In this document: positions 45,748-54,446 of the stretch, piece after piece
How the letters are laid out: each line of letters starts with the position of its first letter
How positions within the stretch are numbered: the stretch's first letter is position 1
Source of the DNA: Alphaproteobacteria bacterium
GTDB taxonomy: Bacteria; Pseudomonadota; Alphaproteobacteria; UBA9219; RGZA01
NCBI GenBank assembly: GCA_033762625.1
Contig: JANRLI010000002.1
Location: 62,001-126,000, forward strand
Reading direction: 5' to 3'
Length of the DNA: 64,000 nucleotides
Notes under the pieces: model-generated
What the model was told of the DNA's origin: nothing
What the model saw: the letters and a program-made list of their open reading frames with translations, nothing else
Database searches by the model: none
Made by a program: the position numbers and the translations under genes

Positions 45748-48099
45748 ATGATGAAGAAAACCACGGCGGTATTAACCGGTTTTGCGTTATTAATAGCACT
45801 GCCTATTATTGCGCTTGCCTGCTGGTTTATTTATTTAACCTGCCCATCCATCGGCACGCAAACCACGGATGCAGTCATTGCTGAAACGCGCATTTACCGG
45901 TATGCGCATGGCGTGCCGCATATTTTTGCGAATAATTTAAATGATGGCTATGCGGCGTTGGGATATTTGCATGCCAGTGATCGTTTATTCCAGATGGAAA
46001 TGATGCGCAGGGCAGGCACCGGACGCCTTGCTGAAATTCTTGGCGCTGACTTAATCAACTACGACAAGAAAATGCGTGCGCTGGGATTTTATGCATTAGT
46101 GAAGCCGTATTACGATGGTTTATCGAATGATACGAAGGCGGCATTGGATGCCTATGCGCGGGGCGTAAATGCATATATGCGCAAAGGAAAATTCCCCGCC
46201 GAATTCGCATTACTGAATTTCAAACCCGCGCCATGGAATCCATGGGATGGGTTGGTTTGGGCCAAGATGATGGCCTGGCAGCTCAGCGGTAATGTTGAAG
46301 ATGAAATTTTGCGCGAGCAGTTAGTGCAAAAAGGCTGGAGCCGCGAACAAATCAACGCGCTGTATCCCGCGATGGATAAAAACGTGCCCACAACAATAAA
46401 GCCGTTCGAATGGGCGCGCAGTGTAAAAATAAAAGCAGAAGCATCTGTGCCGAAAATTCCAGTGGAAGTGCCGCAACAAGCCGCGTTGCCCAGCATGTTG
46501 CCGACCATGGCGGATGCGTTTGAACGTCTGCCGCATACGGCATCAAATGCTTATGTGATTTCCGGCGCGCATACCAAAACCAACACACCGATTTTGGCGA
46601 ATGACCCGCATCTGCAATTGCAGTCGCCCATTCTTTGGTATCTTGCGCGTATCATCACGCCCGAATTGGAATTGAAAGGCGCGACCGCGCCCGGCATTCC
46701 ATTTTTCCCGCTGGGGCAAAATGGTCATGTGGCGTGGGGCTTTACCACATCGAATATCGATGTGCAGGATATTACGTATATCGATGATGCGGCAAAGAAC
46801 CTGCAGCTGCGCCCAGAAACCATTCATGTGAAAGGCGCGCCAGATGTAAAAATGCTGGTGGAAGAAAATGATGCGGGCGTTGTGCTCAGCGGTATTGTGC
46901 CCGCGATAACCGCAATTACGCCGCCCCATAAAAAAGCCCTGCTGCAATTCACCGCATTTAACAAAAGCGATCGCACCGCGCAGGCGCTGTATCAGATAAA
47001 CACTGCGACGAGCGCTGCGGGAATTGAAGCAGCGCTGAAGGACTATTCCGTGCCGCCGCAAAATCTGGTCTATGCCGATAGGGATGGACGCATCGGGTAT
47101 GCCGCGGTGGGCACTGTGCCGCGCCGAAGCGGGGATGGATTTCTCGCCAGCCAAAACAAATTCTGGCAGGGCGTGTATGCGCAAACCCCGCGCTTGAAAG
47201 ACCCGCAGCAAGGCGTGATGATGACTGCCAATCAAGCCATCGTGAGCGATAAGGCCTGCGCGCAATTCAGCTGTGCTTTTTCGCGGGATTGGGCCGAACC
47301 CTACCGCGCCATGCGATTGGAAAAATGGTTTGATGAAAGATTAACTGCGCAGACAAAGTTTGATGTGCGTGAGGCCAGCGGCGCGATGCTGGATACTGTA
47401 TCTGAGGCAACCTTGCGGTTTCTTCCGGTATTGCTGCGCAATATGGAAGCGCGCAACGAACCCGAAAAGCAAATCATCGCCGCGCTTGCCAAATGGGATG
47501 GCCGGATGGAGCGGGATAGCCCTTTGCCGTTGATTTATCATGCTTGGCTTGATGCGCTGATGACGAATATATTCGGCGCGAATTATACCGATGACACGAT
47601 GTGGCCGCGTATGTGGGCGCTGGAAGCACAGCTGCTGCCTGATGTCACTATTCGCAGCGCCTTTGATACGGCATTAAACGATTTAACAAAACGTCATGGC
47701 GCGGCATGGCGCACATGGCGCTGGGGCGATGATCATAAAGCACCGCTTAAACATCTGTTGTGGTCACATGTGCCATTAATTGGCGACATCACGTCACTGG
47801 CAACAGAAACCGATGGCGATGGTTGGACATTGCGCCGCGCGGCGCCGGGGGATTACACACGCCCGTTTACGGTGGAGCATGGCGCGGGCTATCGCGGTGT
47901 GTATGATGTGGCGCAGCCAGCGCAATCCCTGTTTATCATTGCGGGCGGCGAAAGCGGACAGATTTTTGCAAAGCATTATGGTGATTTGCGAACGCCATGG
48001 AATAAGGGGGAGTTCATCACGCTGACCGGCGATGAACACGCGCTACAAAAGCTTGGCGCAGTGCTGCTGACCTTACAACCGCAGACAATTAATCCGTAA
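45748..48099 (+). CDS. Penicillin acylase family Ntn-hydrolase
   Basis: Envelope-located N-terminal nucleophile hydrolase of about 783 aa. A membrane anchor or signal (TAVLTGFALLIALPIIALAC) is followed by the alpha chain with GYAALGYLHASDRLFQMEMM, a spacer, and the beta-chain start at Ser267 (counted from 45745) in HTASNAYVISG, whose Ser becomes the catalytic nucleophile after self-cleavage; ANDPHLQLQ and GQNGHVAWGFTTSNIDVQD complete the site. Family members cleave penicillins or acyl-homoserine lactones; quorum-signal hydrolysis is possible but unproven here. Starts at ATG 45748 or 45751 after TAAGGG. Confidence 0.9.
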   Translation: MMKKTTAVLTGFALLIALPIIALACWFIYLTCPSIGTQTTDAVIAETRIYRYAHGVPHIFANNLNDGYAALGYLHASDRLFQMEMMRRAGTGRLAEILGADLINYDKKMRALGFYALVKPYYDGLSNDTKAALDAYARGVNAYMRKGKFPAEFALLNFKPAPWNPWDGLVWAKMMAWQLSGNVEDEILREQLVQKGWSREQINALYPAMDKNVPTTIKPFEWARSVKIKAEASVPKIPVEVPQQAALPSMLPTMADAFERLPHTASNAYVISGAHTKTNTPILANDPHLQLQSPILWYLARIITPELELKGATAPGIPFFPLGQNGHVAWGFTTSNIDVQDITYIDDAAKNLQLRPETIHVKGAPDVKMLVEENDAGVVLSGIVPAITAITPPHKKALLQFTAFNKSDRTAQALYQINTATSAAGIEAALKDYSVPPQNLVYADRDGRIGYAAVGTVPRRSGDGFLASQNKFWQGVYAQTPRLKDPQQGVMMTANQAIVSDKACAQFSCAFSRDWAEPYRAMRLEKWFDERLTAQTKFDVREASGAMLDTVSEATLRFLPVLLRNMEARNEPEKQIIAALAKWDGRMERDSPLPLIYHAWLDALMTNIFGANYTDDTMWPRMWALEAQLLPDVTIRSAFDTALNDLTKRHGAAWRTWRWGDDHKAPLKHLLWSHVPLIGDITSLATETDGDGWTLRRAAPGDYTRPFTVEHGAGYRGVYDVAQPAQSLFIIAGGESGQIFAKHYGDLRTPWNKGEFITLTGDEHALQKLGAVLLTLQPQTINP

Positions 48100-48589
48100 T
48101 ATTACCAAGCGCATGATAATGCCTGCGCCAATACAGCAAGGGACGTGCCTGCTTATCTACCGCAGAACACGCATCGACTTTGCCAATAATAATCACATGG
48201 TCACCGCTTTTTATATTTTTGGTAACGGTACAGGAAAGCGAGGCGATGGAATTTTTTAGAAGGCGCACACTGTTTTTTGTACCGGGTTTGGTTTCTTCGT
48301 ATGGCGCCGCATCCCATGATTTTTTTCCAGTCGCAGCAAAATGTTGCGCAAGGTGTTTTTGCGCATCGCTTAATATATTCACGGCAAATTTTTTGCGTGG
48401 TTTAAATGCATCACGGCTTTTGGATTTCAGATCGAGACAAAATAAAATCAGCGGTGGATGCAGCGAGAGCGAAGTGAAGGAACTGACTGTAATCCCAATC
48501 GCATCACCTTTGTGATGCGCAGTGATCACCGACACGCCAGCGGGGAGGGAGCCTAAAGCTTCACGGAAAAGTGTAGAATCGATACTCAT
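48089..48589 (-). CDS. Flavin reductase-like (FMN-binding split barrel) protein
   Basis: Predicted NAD(P)H:flavin oxidoreductase or the reductase part of a two-component monooxygenase, 166 aa. LPAGVSVITAHHKGDAIGIT and VSSFTSLSLHPPLILFCLD are the FMN-binding signature; the end DHVIIIGKVDACSAVDKQ and PLLYWRRHYHAL is typical. No partner oxygenase lies next to it. It overlaps the acylase stop by 11 nt. Confidence 0.9.
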   Translation of the reverse strand: MSIDSTLFREALGSLPAGVSVITAHHKGDAIGITVSSFTSLSLHPPLILFCLDLKSKSRDAFKPRKKFAVNILSDAQKHLAQHFAATGKKSWDAAPYEETKPGTKNSVRLLKNSIASLSCTVTKNIKSGDHVIIIGKVDACSAVDKQARPLLYWRRHYHALGNITD

Positions 48590-48802
48590 ATAGATATGAG
48601 CTTAAGGGAGGGGCAAACCATCCATGAACAGGTAATCGCGAATCAATAGACTGGTTGGTTATGCCAATATCGGCGAGGGCTTTAATAATTGTTACGGTAT
48701 AACAATAAAAAGCACTTGCCATTATAACGCCATAAAAATAGTTTGTGCCCACTCCTTAATCATTCATTAATTTTAGCACCGATTTTTCAGAAGGCATTGA
48801 AG

Positions 48803-51800
48803 ATGCGTAAATCTGCCCTAGCACTGCTTGTCGCGTTCCTTTTTCTGCTTATGCCGCATATGTCCTATGCCGCAACGTGTACGCTTGATGAAGCGACGGT
48901 CGGCGGAACCGATGCAACCTGTCCTGTGGGCGGCGGAAATAATTTCCTTCCTCAATCCGGATTTAATTCTGCGCGTTTGCAACCGACCAATATCCTAAGC
49001 GGCACACCTATCAACATTAATAATACATGCCGTTATGTCGATGCGCGCGGCATCACTGCATCTATTTTCGTTCCATTTAATTCATCGACCGAATGGAACG
49101 CATTCATCGCCAATCACCCTGCGCAAACCAATGTTACGCAATGTTGTATTCCGCGCGTGATGCGCGTTTCGGATGTTCCGCGTCCAACCGAAAGCTGTAA
49201 TCATGGCCGCTGGAATTTGCAGGGAATTGTTGCATCAACTGCTTCCACAACCTATATCGCGCGTCCTGTTTCACAAGCCCCAACCTCTGCCATCGTGCTG
49301 CAAACAGGCAATTCCGAAGACCCTGATTTTCCAATTTCCTTATTCCCGATTGAACGCGATGATATCGGTTCGGTATTCCCGGCCGGCGCACGGGTAAGCG
49401 AAACCTATCTTGCACGCTGGCAGTGCTTTGGCGTTGTGCCGCGCGGTACAGGCGCAGATACAACCGCGCACACAACCGATATTACTGGCGGTACCGTTGG
49501 TGCGATCGCCGGCGAAATTGGCGATATCACATTTACCAGTTTCAGAATGCAATGCCGCAACAGCAACTGGACATCCATTGATCCGGACACCTGTGTTGAG
49601 ACGATTACCGCTTCGACGCGCAGCTGCTCGCAGAATGACCATCCATCCAATTGGGTTGGAACGGTTGGTGTGCTCAATACCAAGTATTGCCCTGCTGGCA
49701 ATATCACATCACAAGTTGTGATTGATACCTGCCGCGCACCAACAACGTGCACCCCATCATCGAGCACAACTACGGTTCCGTGCGCGAGCGGCTATACCGG
49801 CAACATCACCCGCACCACCGCGCATGTCTGTGATGGCAGCAACAATGGCGCAGGCCGTGATACCGTTACCGATGACACCAGCCAGTGCGTTGCGATTACC
49901 TGCACGCCGGGCCAAGTCGGTAACAATTTTACCGAAAGCTGCGGCGAAAATTTCACCGGCACAGCGGTTTACAAAAACATGCGCACCTGCCCAACCGGTA
50001 GCGGCACAGATGGTGTGATTACCAAGACGCTGGTTTCAAATACCTGCGTTTGCCCTCCAACCACCGATTTGGGTAATGTCAACAAAACCTGCCCAACAGG
50101 CCAGACTGGAACATGGACTGTTCGCCAGACCAAGACCTGCGTTCAGGCACAGCCAACAGGCAATGTCATCCAGCCATGGGGCATTTGTTCATGCAGCACA
50201 TCTGAAACCGATGTGACGAATACCTGTGCGCCAACCACCTGTGTGCCTGGCCCTTATGGTGATAACTTCACCGAGGCTTGCCCATCCGGCCAAATCGGCA
50301 TCATCACCAAGCGCCATGTTCGTGCATGCCCTGCGGGTACCACCACCGATGAAGTGGTAAGCAACACCTGCACCACATGCGTTGCCGGTCCTTACGGTGA
50401 CACCTTCACTGAAGAATGCCCTGTCGGTAAAACAGGCATCATCACCAAGCGCCATGTGCGCCAGTGCCCATCCGGCGCTACGGTTGATGAAGTGGTAAGC
50501 AATACCTGCGTTCCGGGTTGCCGTGCTGGCCAAGTGGGTCAGACCTTTGCGGTCGCTTGCCCGAACGGACAAAGCGGTCTTATCACCAAGAAGCGTGTTC
50601 GTGCTTGCCCATCGGGGATTATCACCGAAGAAGAAGTTTCCAACACCTGCAGCGCAACCTGTGTTCCGGGTCAGGTGGGTGATACCTACGCACTGGAGTG
50701 CCCATCGGGTCAAACCGGCTTGATTACCAAGAAGCATGTTCGTGCATGCCCATCGGGGATTATCACCGACGTTGAAGTTTCCAACACCTGCACGGCGCAA
50801 GCATGTGTGCCGGGCCAAGTTGGCCAGACCTTCACTGCCGCTTGCCCATCGGGTCAGATTGGTACAATCACCAAGCGCAATGTCCGCGCTTGCCCATCGG
50901 GTGTCATTTCCGAGGAAGTTATCAGCAATAGCTGCGTGACGACTACGGGTTGCATCCCTGGCGAGGTGAGTCGTTCGGCCGTTGATTGCGGAATTGGCAG
51001 AACAGGCCAGATCACAACCATCAACACCCGCGTATGCGATGGCAGCAATAACGGCGCAGGCCGCATTGTGACCACAACCCAAAACACATGCAGCGGCGGT
51101 TCAACTTGCGTTCCTTCGCGCACGGAAACACGGGAAGTTTGTCCGGTTGGCCAGCAAGGTTATATAAAAGTCATCACCATGCATGTGTGCCACAGCCGCA
51201 TGGGATTACGCGGTTGGGAAGGCTGCGATGATGAATACAACGCCAATAGCGGTAACAACGGCTGGCTGCGTTGGTTCGATGGCGGTGAACGCGATATCAT
51301 TATCCGCGAAAACCATTGCCGCCCGATGACCAGCTGCACCCCGTCAGATACATCGACGAGTTCGGCATGTCCATCAGGGCAGAGTGGACAAATCATCACC
51401 CGCCGCCAGCATATCTGTGATGGTAGCAATGATGGCGCAGGCCGCGATGTGGTAACAACCACGAACCAATGCACCACATCTTGTACACCTGGCGCTGTAT
51501 GCAACCCTTACACATCACCCTGCCCAACAGGCCAAGTTGGTGTGATTACACGCCAGAATTTCCGTGTATGCCCATCGGGTGACATTGAAATCCGTGAGCT
51601 TTCCAACACCTGCCATACGGCGTGTGTGGGTGGCAGCAGCACGGTGGATACGCCGTGCCCATCAGGACAAACAGGCGTTATTCGCACCACCACAACCCAT
51701 ATCTGTGATGGCAGCAACAATGGCGCTGGCCGTGATGAAGTAACGACCGATAACCAATGCCGTTCCGCATGTACGCCGGGCGTTACAAGAACAACGCGCG

Positions 51801-52912
51801 CTTGCCCAACAGGCCAGACTGGTGAAATCGTTGTAAGAACCCGCCACATCTGTGATGGTTCGAACAATGGCGCTGGCCGTGATGAAGTGACGGAGCGTAA
51901 CCGTTGCCGCACGGCTTGTGTTCCAAACATCTCGATGATGGTTGAAGATTGCGCGCCAGGTTATACCGGTGGCCGCACCATTAAAACCGAACATGTCTGC
52001 GATGGCAGTAACGACGGCGCTGGCCGCGATGTTGTGACCACAACTGGTGAAGCTTGCCGTGTGCTCTGCACCCCAAGCGCAACCGCGCTGCTTGAAAACT
52101 GCCCTGTGGGTCAGGTTGGCGGCCGCACGACGCGCACCGAACATGTGTGCGATGGTTCGAACAATGGCGCTGGCCGTGATGTGGTGACCGTGACAGGCCC
52201 TGCATGTCATTATGAATGCACCCCATCGAACAATGTGGTGGAAAGCGCATGCCCGTCTGGTCAGACAGGTGTCATTCGTACACGCACACGCCATGTTTGC
52301 GATGGCAGCAATGACGGTGCTGGCCGTGACATTGTAACGACCGATAATCAATGCCGCACGGCATGCACGCCTTCATCAAGCTATGTGGATGCATCATGCC
52401 CATCGGGACAGACCGGTTACATCCGCACCACCACCGCGCATATCTGTGATGGTTCGAATAATGGCGCGGGCCGTGACACCGTTACAACCGATAACCAATG
52501 CCGCGCAACCTGCATCCCCGGTGCGACATGTCAGCCATATACCAGAGCGTGTCCTACGGGCCAGACAGGGATCATTACCTTGCACCGTGTGCGTCAATGC
52601 CCATCGGGTAATGAGGTTGAAGAAGTGATCAGCAATACCTGCACGCCGATTATTGTGTGTGTTCCAACAAGCAATACCACGTCACGTGCATGCCCATCGG
52701 GTTACACAGGTCTGATCTATACAACCAATGCCCATATCTGCGATGGCAGCAATGGCGGATTGGGCCGTGATACAACAACCGAAGATAACCAATGCACCTT
52801 TGTTGTAAGCGGTGACGGCGGTGGTTACAGCGGCGATGGCGGCGGCGGTGATGGTGGAGGCGATGGCGGCGGCGACGGTGGTGGTGACGGCGGCGGCGAT
52901 GGCGGCGGTTAG
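48803..52912 (+). CDS. Exported cysteine-rich mosaic repeat protein 1, 1369 aa
   Basis: Large Sec-exported protein of unknown family. A signal peptide (MRKSALALLVAFLFLLMPHM..., cleavage near SYA-A) is followed by a unique N-terminal domain of about 290 residues, shared with the protein at 57278, with FVPFNSSTEWNAFI, CCIPRVMRVSDVP and RDDIGSVF. The array has two module types of 45-50 residues: one with CPSGQxGxITK and VSNTC, the other with CPSGQTG and HICDGSNNGAGRD. Ten DGSN-type modules are present. It ends in a repeated Gly-Gly-Gly-Asp tail. Start ATG 48803 has AAGG upstream. Even cysteine spacing implies disulfide-stabilised extension from the cell surface. Adhesin or sheath roles are guesses. 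Confidence 0.85.
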   Translation: MRKSALALLVAFLFLLMPHMSYAATCTLDEATVGGTDATCPVGGGNNFLPQSGFNSARLQPTNILSGTPININNTCRYVDARGITASIFVPFNSSTEWNAFIANHPAQTNVTQCCIPRVMRVSDVPRPTESCNHGRWNLQGIVASTASTTYIARPVSQAPTSAIVLQTGNSEDPDFPISLFPIERDDIGSVFPAGARVSETYLARWQCFGVVPRGTGADTTAHTTDITGGTVGAIAGEIGDITFTSFRMQCRNSNWTSIDPDTCVETITASTRSCSQNDHPSNWVGTVGVLNTKYCPAGNITSQVVIDTCRAPTTCTPSSSTTTVPCASGYTGNITRTTAHVCDGSNNGAGRDTVTDDTSQCVAITCTPGQVGNNFTESCGENFTGTAVYKNMRTCPTGSGTDGVITKTLVSNTCVCPPTTDLGNVNKTCPTGQTGTWTVRQTKTCVQAQPTGNVIQPWGICSCSTSETDVTNTCAPTTCVPGPYGDNFTEACPSGQIGIITKRHVRACPAGTTTDEVVSNTCTTCVAGPYGDTFTEECPVGKTGIITKRHVRQCPSGATVDEVVSNTCVPGCRAGQVGQTFAVACPNGQSGLITKKRVRACPSGIITEEEVSNTCSATCVPGQVGDTYALECPSGQTGLITKKHVRACPSGIITDVEVSNTCTAQACVPGQVGQTFTAACPSGQIGTITKRNVRACPSGVISEEVISNSCVTTTGCIPGEVSRSAVDCGIGRTGQITTINTRVCDGSNNGAGRIVTTTQNTCSGGSTCVPSRTETREVCPVGQQGYIKVITMHVCHSRMGLRGWEGCDDEYNANSGNNGWLRWFDGGERDIIIRENHCRPMTSCTPSDTSTSSACPSGQSGQIITRRQHICDGSNDGAGRDVVTTTNQCTTSCTPGAVCNPYTSPCPTGQVGVITRQNFRVCPSGDIEIRELSNTCHTACVGGSSTVDTPCPSGQTGVIRTTTTHICDGSNNGAGRDEVTTDNQCRSACTPGVTRTTRACPTGQTGEIVVRTRHICDGSNNGAGRDEVTERNRCRTACVPNISMMVEDCAPGYTGGRTIKTEHVCDGSNDGAGRDVVTTTGEACRVLCTPSATALLENCPVGQVGGRTTRTEHVCDGSNNGAGRDVVTVTGPACHYECTPSNNVVESACPSGQTGVIRTRTRHVCDGSNDGAGRDIVTTDNQCRTACTPSSSYVDASCPSGQTGYIRTTTAHICDGSNNGAGRDTVTTDNQCRATCIPGATCQPYTRACPTGQTGIITLHRVRQCPSGNEVEEVISNTCTPIIVCVPTSNTTSRACPSGYTGLIYTTNAHICDGSNGGLGRDTTTEDNQCTFVVSGDGGGYSGDGGGGDGGGDGGGDGGGDGGGDGGG
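49744..52800 (+). repeat. Tandem cysteine-rich module array 1
   Basis: About twenty tandem modules of about 146-150 nt each in the CDGSN type. The CPSGQ/VSNTC type clusters in the first half (50.2-50.95 kb) and reappears singly at about 51.5 and 52.5 kb. The Ser of DGSN is coded AGC/AGT in seven modules and TCG in three (near 51859, 52155, 52454). Confidence 0.85.
52815..52909 (+). repeat. Gly-Asp codon repeat tail of mosaic protein 1
   Basis: Imperfect 12-nt units coding GGGD, beginning after VVSGDGGGYSGD and running to the stop. Being multiples of three, slippage would change length without breaking the frame. Confidence 0.85.
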
Positions 52913-52920
52913 TTAAACTA

Positions 52921-53060
52921 GCGCGATGCCTCTGTGCCTTTATTCGCCGTTCGCTCTGCGCCATTTTATTGATGCGATGCTTCTGCGCCTATCGGCGCAA
53001 CCAGCCCTGCTAAATGGCGCAACCGCTTGGGCGAAGTTGGCACAACCGGCCCTGCTTATA
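52921..53060. repeat. Interspersed hairpin repeat, composite copy
   Basis: The longest copy, 140 nt: GCGATGCCTCTGTGCC, TTCGCTCTGCGCC, GCGATGCTTCTGCGCC, GGCGCAACCAGCCCTGC, GGCGCAACCGCTTGGGCG and GGCACAACCGGCCCTGC. It looks like nested insertion of several units. It directly follows the stop of mosaic protein 1. Confidence 0.85.
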
Positions 53061-53194
53061 TTAATTAATATTAAACGTGCGGCATAAAAAAATAGGATGA
53101 AAGTATAATCATGCTTGTTGCGCATATTATCGGGGCCTATAACAAGCGCACGAAATTTAGAGCGATTGGTTTATAGTTTTTTTAGGAGATTGAT

Positions 53195-53701
53195 ATGGCA
53201 GTAACACTCGATAATGTTCAGCTCGATACAAACGCAACCTTCACCGAAATGCTCGGTTTTGCACGTGGTTTGGTTGACCGCGACCAACCAATTGAAGAAT
53301 TGTTTGGCCCATCAGGTAAAGCCGTGACGATTGTTATGTCGCGCTCTGAAATGATTGTGCTCGCACAAGCTTGCCCAGATGGCACCAACCGTTGCCTTAG
53401 CCGTAATCACTTTGACCGAGTGCCAGGTGCACGTACCAAGCGTGATTTCAACGATGTAGGCTGGGGTCAAAATCGTTTTCAAGGCCGTGGTACCAAGCAA
53501 GCGGGTCCTAACTATCAGCAAATTGACTCCTATGATGCGCATCCAAGATTGAGATTTAATCAACGCGGTCAATTCTTTAACGGCCGTGAGTGCATCGTTG
53601 TAGCAGGCGGTAATTCAAGAGATGGTGGTACAACCCCGCGCCGCGTTGTTAGCCGTCGTGCTGGCACAGCTGCTAGCTGCCCGACGGTTACTCTGGACTA
53701 A
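53195..53701 (+). CDS. Orphan Arg/Gly/Asn-rich protein, 168 aa
   Basis: Unknown protein without a signal peptide. MAVTLDNVQLDTNATFTEML follows a strong AGGAG. The N-terminal third is acidic and ordered; the rest is rich in Arg, Asn, Gly and Gln (GWGQNRFQGRGTKQAG), with four cysteines. It stands between the mosaic protein genes with its own terminator. The codon use and strong ribosome binding site suggest high expression. Confidence 0.65.
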   Translation: MAVTLDNVQLDTNATFTEMLGFARGLVDRDQPIEELFGPSGKAVTIVMSRSEMIVLAQACPDGTNRCLSRNHFDRVPGARTKRDFNDVGWGQNRFQGRGTKQAGPNYQQIDSYDAHPRLRFNQRGQFFNGRECIVVAGGNSRDGGTTPRRVVSRRAGTAASCPTVTLD

Positions 53702-53719
53702 TCAATTAAACAGCCTGTT

Positions 53720-53752
53720 TAAAAACCCCGCCACATCAGCGGGGTTTTTTTA
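53720..53752 (+). terminator. Rho-independent terminator
   Basis: AAAACCCCG / CGGGGTTTT stem with a 9-nt loop and a T run, 20 nt after the stop of the 168-aa orphan. Confidence 0.85.
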
Positions 53753-53761
53753 TTGAAGTAT

Positions 53762-53812
53762 TTGCGCCATTCGTTCTGTTCCGCTGCGCGGAACAACCGC
53801 TCGGGCGAAGCA
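53762..53812. repeat. Interspersed hairpin repeat copy
   Basis: TTGCGCCATTCGTTCTG, TTCCGC / GCGGAA stem arms and CAACCGCTCGGGCGAAG. The TTCCGC arms replace the usual TGCGCC arms, again a compensated stem. Confidence 0.75.
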
Positions 53813-53978
53813 GGACGCTTATATATGTGCATGAATCAATCTTCGTATTAACCACGTTATCTGCATCAGAAACTATTTAAATAATTGCTGAAGCTTTGTT
53901 TCATCATGTATAACCAAGAAACAGTAATTTTGATTTTTTAGAATTGTTTTTAACGAAGTCATTTTAAGGGGAATACCC

Positions 53979-54320
53979 ATGGTTGGAAAAGTTATGCGCG
54001 CTGGCGCAGTAATATTAGAACTCGGCGCTGTGGCAGCAGGTATGGGCTTGCGTTCAGCACAAGCAGATACCACTATTATCACAGCCAAAGAAAGCAAAGT
54101 GGTTTGTGTAACCACGATTAAAGGCGGCCGTACCACGACCGATTGCATTGGCGCAGAAGAAGCCGTTGAGATTAAAGTTCAAACGCTTCCTGCCACGACA
54201 AGCGGATTTGCACCCATGCAGCGGATTTGTGATCCTGCCCGCCCTGCGACATTAAATAGTGGTTTGGTATGCGGCCCTGATGGCTTGGTGTATGCCCCCG
54301 GTTCCGGAAATGGCGGCTAA
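53979..54320 (+). CDS. Small exported protein, 113 aa
   Basis: Unknown Sec-exported protein. A signal peptide at residues 1-29 (AGAVILELGAVAAGMGLRSA, cleavage after AQA) precedes a Thr-rich mature part of about 84 residues with four cysteines (VVCVTT, TTDCIG, QRICDP, LVCGPDG) and a Gly-rich end (APGSGNGG). The pattern CVTTIKGGRTTTDCIG could be a disulfide loop. It has AAGGGG before the ATG and a terminator after it. The Gly-rich end recalls the tails of the flanking mosaic proteins. Confidence 0.7.
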   Translation: MVGKVMRAGAVILELGAVAAGMGLRSAQADTTIITAKESKVVCVTTIKGGRTTTDCIGAEEAVEIKVQTLPATTSGFAPMQRICDPARPATLNSGLVCGPDGLVYAPGSGNGG

Positions 54321-54340
54321 TTAAAAATTGATAACCTCAT

Positions 54341-54376
54341 AAAAAACCCCGCTTTTCAGCGGGGTTTGTTTTTTTG
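54341..54376 (+). terminator. Rho-independent terminator
   Basis: AAACCCCGC / GCGGGGTTT stem with a 6-nt loop, followed by GTTTTTTTG, behind the 113-aa exported protein gene. Confidence 0.85.
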
Positions 54377-54378
54377 TT

Positions 54379-54446
54379 TGCGCCATTCGCTCTCCGCCTT
54401 GTTGTTGCGATGCCTCTGCGCCTTGCGGCGCAACAGGCTCTGCTTA
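54379..54446. repeat. Interspersed hairpin repeat copy at a gene end
   Basis: CGCCATTCGCTCTCCGCC, TTGTTGTTGCGATGCCTC, TGCGCC / GGCGCA and CAACAGGCTCTGC. It overlaps the stop of the DUF1513 gene by 3 nt and continues open in that frame beyond the stop as AEPVAPQGAEASQQQ. Confidence 0.85.

Noticed and set aside
46543-47265. 240-aa minus-strand frame inside the acylase gene
   Set aside because: Antisense shadow of a well-supported gene.
50189-51082. 297-aa minus-strand frame within mosaic protein 1
   Set aside because: Arises from periodic module DNA read on the other strand; repeats of AGWASANM-like residues mirror the modules.
51662-52351. 229-aa minus-strand frame within mosaic protein 1
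   Set aside because: Same periodic shadow effect; no ribosome binding site or start context.
48743-52912. CRISPR-like periodicity in mosaic protein 1
   Set aside because: The spacing near 148 nt is coding, with divergent repeats and a single open frame; no short identical repeats with unique spacers.
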